This document shows positions 23,257 through 25,906 of a stretch of 25,906 bases of DNA, in pieces; position 1 is the stretch's first letter; every line of letters begins with the position of its first letter. The stretch is from positions 1 to 25,906 of the IMG/VR virus record IMGVR_UViG_3300017751_000191; one strand, written 5' to 3'. Under the pieces are notes generated by a model that was given only the letters and a program-made list of their open reading frames with translations, ran no database searches and was not told the DNA's origin. This DNA is from a virus. The position numbers and the translations under genes are program-made.

Positions 23257-25906
23257 ATGGCAAATAGAATTCAATTAAGGAGGGGTGGTGCTCAGGAATG
23301 GGCGAACGCGAACCCAACTCTCGCTCAAGGCGAATTGGGAATCGAACTTGATACTGGACGTTTCAAGATTGGTGATGGCGTTTCTCCCTGGAATACATTA
23401 CGATATGAACGTCCTGTTGAATCTACTTCAAACACAGCAAACACTCTTGTGCAAAGAGATGCTGATGGTAATTTTTCAGCAGGTACAGTTACTGCAACAT
23501 TAATTGGTAATGCTTCAACTGCTGCTCGTCTTGCATCATCTAGACAGATTACTCTTGGTGGTGACCTTGACGGATCTGCTATCTTTGATGGTTCAACAAA
23601 CATCACGATTTCAGCAGATTTAGATTTAGTACCAACACTTCCACATTATGATGGTACTAACACGTCAAGTGCAACATATACAAAAGTTGTAGTTGATTCT
23701 AAAGGTAGAATTACTAATGCATCTTCACCAACCAGTCTTTCAGAATATGGTCTGGATGGAACAGTAGAAGGTCAATCAGCACAGGCATATGATCTTGACC
23801 TGGCAGCAATTGCAGGTCTTACCACCACGGGTATTATTTCCAGAACTTCTGGCGGTAATATGCAAACCAGAACTATTACTGGTACTGCAACTAGAATTTC
23901 TATCAGTCAAGGTGCTGGTATTAGTGGTAACCCAACCATTGATATGATCACTACAGCAGTAACTGCTGGAGATTATAATACAGAATCACTAACATCAGTT
24001 TCTGGTGCTGGATCTAACTCAGAACCATTTGGTACAGAAACTGTAAATGCTACAAAATTTACAGTAGATGCCTATGGCAGACTGACAAGTTCAACAAACG
24101 TACCTATTGCTACTGCTACCGAAGGTAGTAAGTATGCGGCATATGCAGGAGGTACAACATATGTTAGATATGATATTATTGAAGATAGTAGTAGAGTATA
24201 TCAATCAATTACAGGAATCGCTGCAGGTGGTGGTGCTCCAACTCACACTGATGCTTCAGATGCTGGTGGGTGGAGATATCTCGGTGCAGCAGCAACAGAG
24301 CAGAAAGGACTTGCTTCTTTCGCACAAGAAGATTTTGATGTTGATGCCAACGGACATGTAACTATTGCTGCTGTTGGTGTAGATAATACACAATTACAAA
24401 ATAATCGTATTGGTTTCGCTGACGGTAATACCGTAGAAAATTTTGAACTGGATCAGGAACTTACTGCAACCACTGGATACAGAGGATTCAATTATCTTAA
24501 CTATTTTAAAGTTAATGATACGAGCGGTAATCTACTCGTTGGCGCTAATAATACGGGGGACAGCGGAGCTGGCGAACTTGATGTTAATGTACGGTCGTAT
24601 TTCTCTGACCCTGATATTACTCTTGACGGCGATGTTAATCAGACACTGGATAAAACTGGGGATGGTAACCTTTTCCTTCAACTAACTCAGAATAGTGCAA
24701 CTGCTAGAACCTTCAGCATTCTTTCTACAAATTCTGGTTCTGGTGCAGCAAACATTGTTGTTGCTGCAACTGATTTAGTTGATATTCAGGCAAGCGATGC
24801 AGCAGGTAAGGTATATGTAGAAGATGCAAGATTTCAAGATAACTATATTGCTACAGCAAACGCGACATTAAACCTTGATCCTGGTGATGACCGTGCTGTA
24901 GCTGGTACTGTTCGTGTCTGGGGTAACCTCCAGGTTGATGGAACTACTACAACAGTAAATTCATCGACTCTACAAGTTGATGACCCTATCATTACTCTTG
25001 GTGGTGATACTGCTCCAGTTGCTGACGATAATCTAGATCGTGGTATTGAATTTAGATATTACGATACCGAAGCACGTCTAGGTTTCTATGGTTGGGATAC
25101 TAACTATACCGACTTAGCTGGTCATGGTGGTGGTTATAGTTTCCTCCATGCTGCTACAAATACTGCTGAAGTTTTTACTGGTACTGCTTCTGGTAACACT
25201 TCTATTGCTGGCACATTAGGTGTTACAAACATCGCTACCTTCTCTAATAATATTGATGCTAACGGTGATGTTGCAATTGCAGGTAACATTCACTCTGAAA
25301 GCACTAACGATATTACCACTGCTAAGAACTCAGAAACAGGTGTATGGGAGATTCAGTCTAGTGACTATGGATCTCTGAGAGTTGATGGTGGTGCATATGT
25401 TGCAGGATCTGCTCTAATTGATGGCACACTACACGTTAATGGTGCGATTGAAGTTAAGGATAGCGCGACAGAGGCAGAATCGAGACTGAACTGGTTGCGT
25501 GTCAGATACAGAGGTCGTTTCGGTGATTCTTATCAGGCAACTCCCTCCTATGCATCTCACAACACTACAACTCTGAGAGCACATGGTGGTGCTGGTATTG
25601 AAAGAACCCTTCATGTTGGTGGTACGGGATCTGGTGAAGGTCTGTTTGTTGGTAAGAGATACAATAGTGATACTGTTAAGTTCTCTGTTCTGGGTGCATC
25701 TGGTGATACAGAAATCCAAGGTACGTTGCTTGTCGAAGATAATGTAAATTTCAACGGCACTCTGGATGTTGATGCAGACTTTGCTGTTAGAAACGGTACA
25801 ACTGATAAGTTCTTTGTTGATAATGTAACTGGTAACACCGATATCCAAGGCACTCTGGATGTCAACGGTGCAACCGAGATTACAAACACTCTGGATGTCA
25901 GCAACG
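23257..25906 (+). CDS. Long tail fibre protein with Mtd-like N-terminus, 3' partial
   Basis: The frame starting ATGGCAAATAGAATTC stays open to the right edge (883 complete codons), so the C-terminus is missing. The first 50 residues, MANRIQLRRGGAQEWANANP then LAQGELGIELDTGRFKIGDG, match the N-terminal domain shared by the Bordetella phage major tropism determinant and many phage fibres. Later parts contain typical fibre motifs (DADGNFSAGTVTATLIGNAS, STNITIS, TVNSSTLQVDDPIITLGGD) and, near the end, short beta repeats such as DIQGTLDVNGATEI. It probably trimerises and attaches by its N-terminus to the baseplate, with the missing C-terminus likely to contact the host. No Shine-Dalgarno sequence is seen before the ATG (CGTAAAAAATGG). 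A late promoter and a terminator lie upstream. Confidence 0.88.
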   Translation, partial: MANRIQLRRGGAQEWANANPTLAQGELGIELDTGRFKIGDGVSPWNTLRYERPVESTSNTANTLVQRDADGNFSAGTVTATLIGNASTAARLASSRQITLGGDLDGSAIFDGSTNITISADLDLVPTLPHYDGTNTSSATYTKVVVDSKGRITNASSPTSLSEYGLDGTVEGQSAQAYDLDLAAIAGLTTTGIISRTSGGNMQTRTITGTATRISISQGAGISGNPTIDMITTAVTAGDYNTESLTSVSGAGSNSEPFGTETVNATKFTVDAYGRLTSSTNVPIATATEGSKYAAYAGGTTYVRYDIIEDSSRVYQSITGIAAGGGAPTHTDASDAGGWRYLGAAATEQKGLASFAQEDFDVDANGHVTIAAVGVDNTQLQNNRIGFADGNTVENFELDQELTATTGYRGFNYLNYFKVNDTSGNLLVGANNTGDSGAGELDVNVRSYFSDPDITLDGDVNQTLDKTGDGNLFLQLTQNSATARTFSILSTNSGSGAANIVVAATDLVDIQASDAAGKVYVEDARFQDNYIATANATLNLDPGDDRAVAGTVRVWGNLQVDGTTTTVNSSTLQVDDPIITLGGDTAPVADDNLDRGIEFRYYDTEARLGFYGWDTNYTDLAGHGGGYSFLHAATNTAEVFTGTASGNTSIAGTLGVTNIATFSNNIDANGDVAIAGNIHSESTNDITTAKNSETGVWEIQSSDYGSLRVDGGAYVAGSALIDGTLHVNGAIEVKDSATEAESRLNWLRVRYRGRFGDSYQATPSYASHNTTTLRAHGGAGIERTLHVGGTGSGEGLFVGKRYNSDTVKFSVLGASGDTEIQGTLLVEDNVNFNGTLDVDADFAVRNGTTDKFFVDNVTGNTDIQGTLDVNGATEITNTLDVSN
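25758..25898 (+). repeat. Short direct repeats in fibre gene (CACTCTGGATGT)
   Basis: The 12-mer CACTCTGGATGT occurs exactly at 25758-25769, 25851-25862 and 25887-25898, each in frame as the T-L-D-V core of a beta repeat (for example QGTLDVNGATEI). The array probably continues past the window edge. Such arrays form stacked triple-stranded beta shafts in phage fibres. Confidence 0.7.

Noticed and set aside
25429-25848. Antisense open frame of 139 codons over the fibre gene
   Set aside because: It is a shadow of repetitive fibre coding sequence. It is rich in Ser, Thr, Cys and Ile with no domain, and has no promoter or ribosome site on that strand.
1-25906. tRNA genes, CRISPR arrays, insertion sequences, attachment sites
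   Set aside because: I looked and saw none. Coding sequence fills the window except for gaps of at most 77 bases.

Overview
This window reads as part of the late structural (baseplate and tail-fibre) region of a T4-like marine myovirus, most probably a cyanophage of Synechococcus or Prochlorococcus. The evidence is: a recognisable T4-type gp8 baseplate wedge protein; very long neighbouring virion proteins built from repeat modules that are common in marine T4-like phages; T4-type late promoter octamers (TATAAATA or CATAAATA) at transcription-unit boundaries; moderately AT-rich DNA; and all genes on the + strand with almost no spacing. The host is inferred from this general resemblance. No photosynthesis, DNA-replication, tRNA or integrase gene is present.

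Layout. (1) 3-8387: a giant modular virion protein, open at the left edge, in the position of T4 gp7. It carries a LamG-type jelly roll, a second jelly roll of carbohydrate-binding type, four helical repeats and several copies of small beta modules. (2) A perfect late promoter, TATAAATA, overlaps its stop codon. (3) 8411-9637: a fibre-like protein ending in a cupredoxin-like domain with a full type 1 copper ligand set. (4) 9641-13786: a 1381-residue protein with a second cupredoxin-like domain that also keeps the ligand set, then a YHYH-family domain that appears to be split by a third, ligand-less cupredoxin-like domain. (5) A late promoter, CATAAATA, then 13826-15358: gp8, about 1.5 times the T4 length because of two inserted modules. 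(6) 15358-22686: a 2442-residue virion protein of the DUF4815 type, overlapping gp8 by one base. (7) 22686-22934 and 22937-23179: two small predicted coiled-coil proteins. (8) A clear Rho-independent terminator, then a third late promoter. (9) 23257 to the right edge: a long tail fibre with an Mtd-like N-terminus and short beta repeats, cut off by the window end.

How they fit together. The genes probably form late-expressed units encoding the baseplate wedge, its periphery and fibres. The same small modules (GxTSGA type, GGSGY type, and a type ending in a TRG motif) recur in different genes, including inside gp8, so this is a mosaic of interchangeable surface modules on a conserved baseplate core.

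The most notable signal is the pair of adjacent virion genes between the gp7 position and gp8, both with intact His...Cys-x2-His-x2-Met copper-type ligands, the second fused to a split YHYH domain. Whether these virions bind copper is inference; the ligand residues are seen directly.
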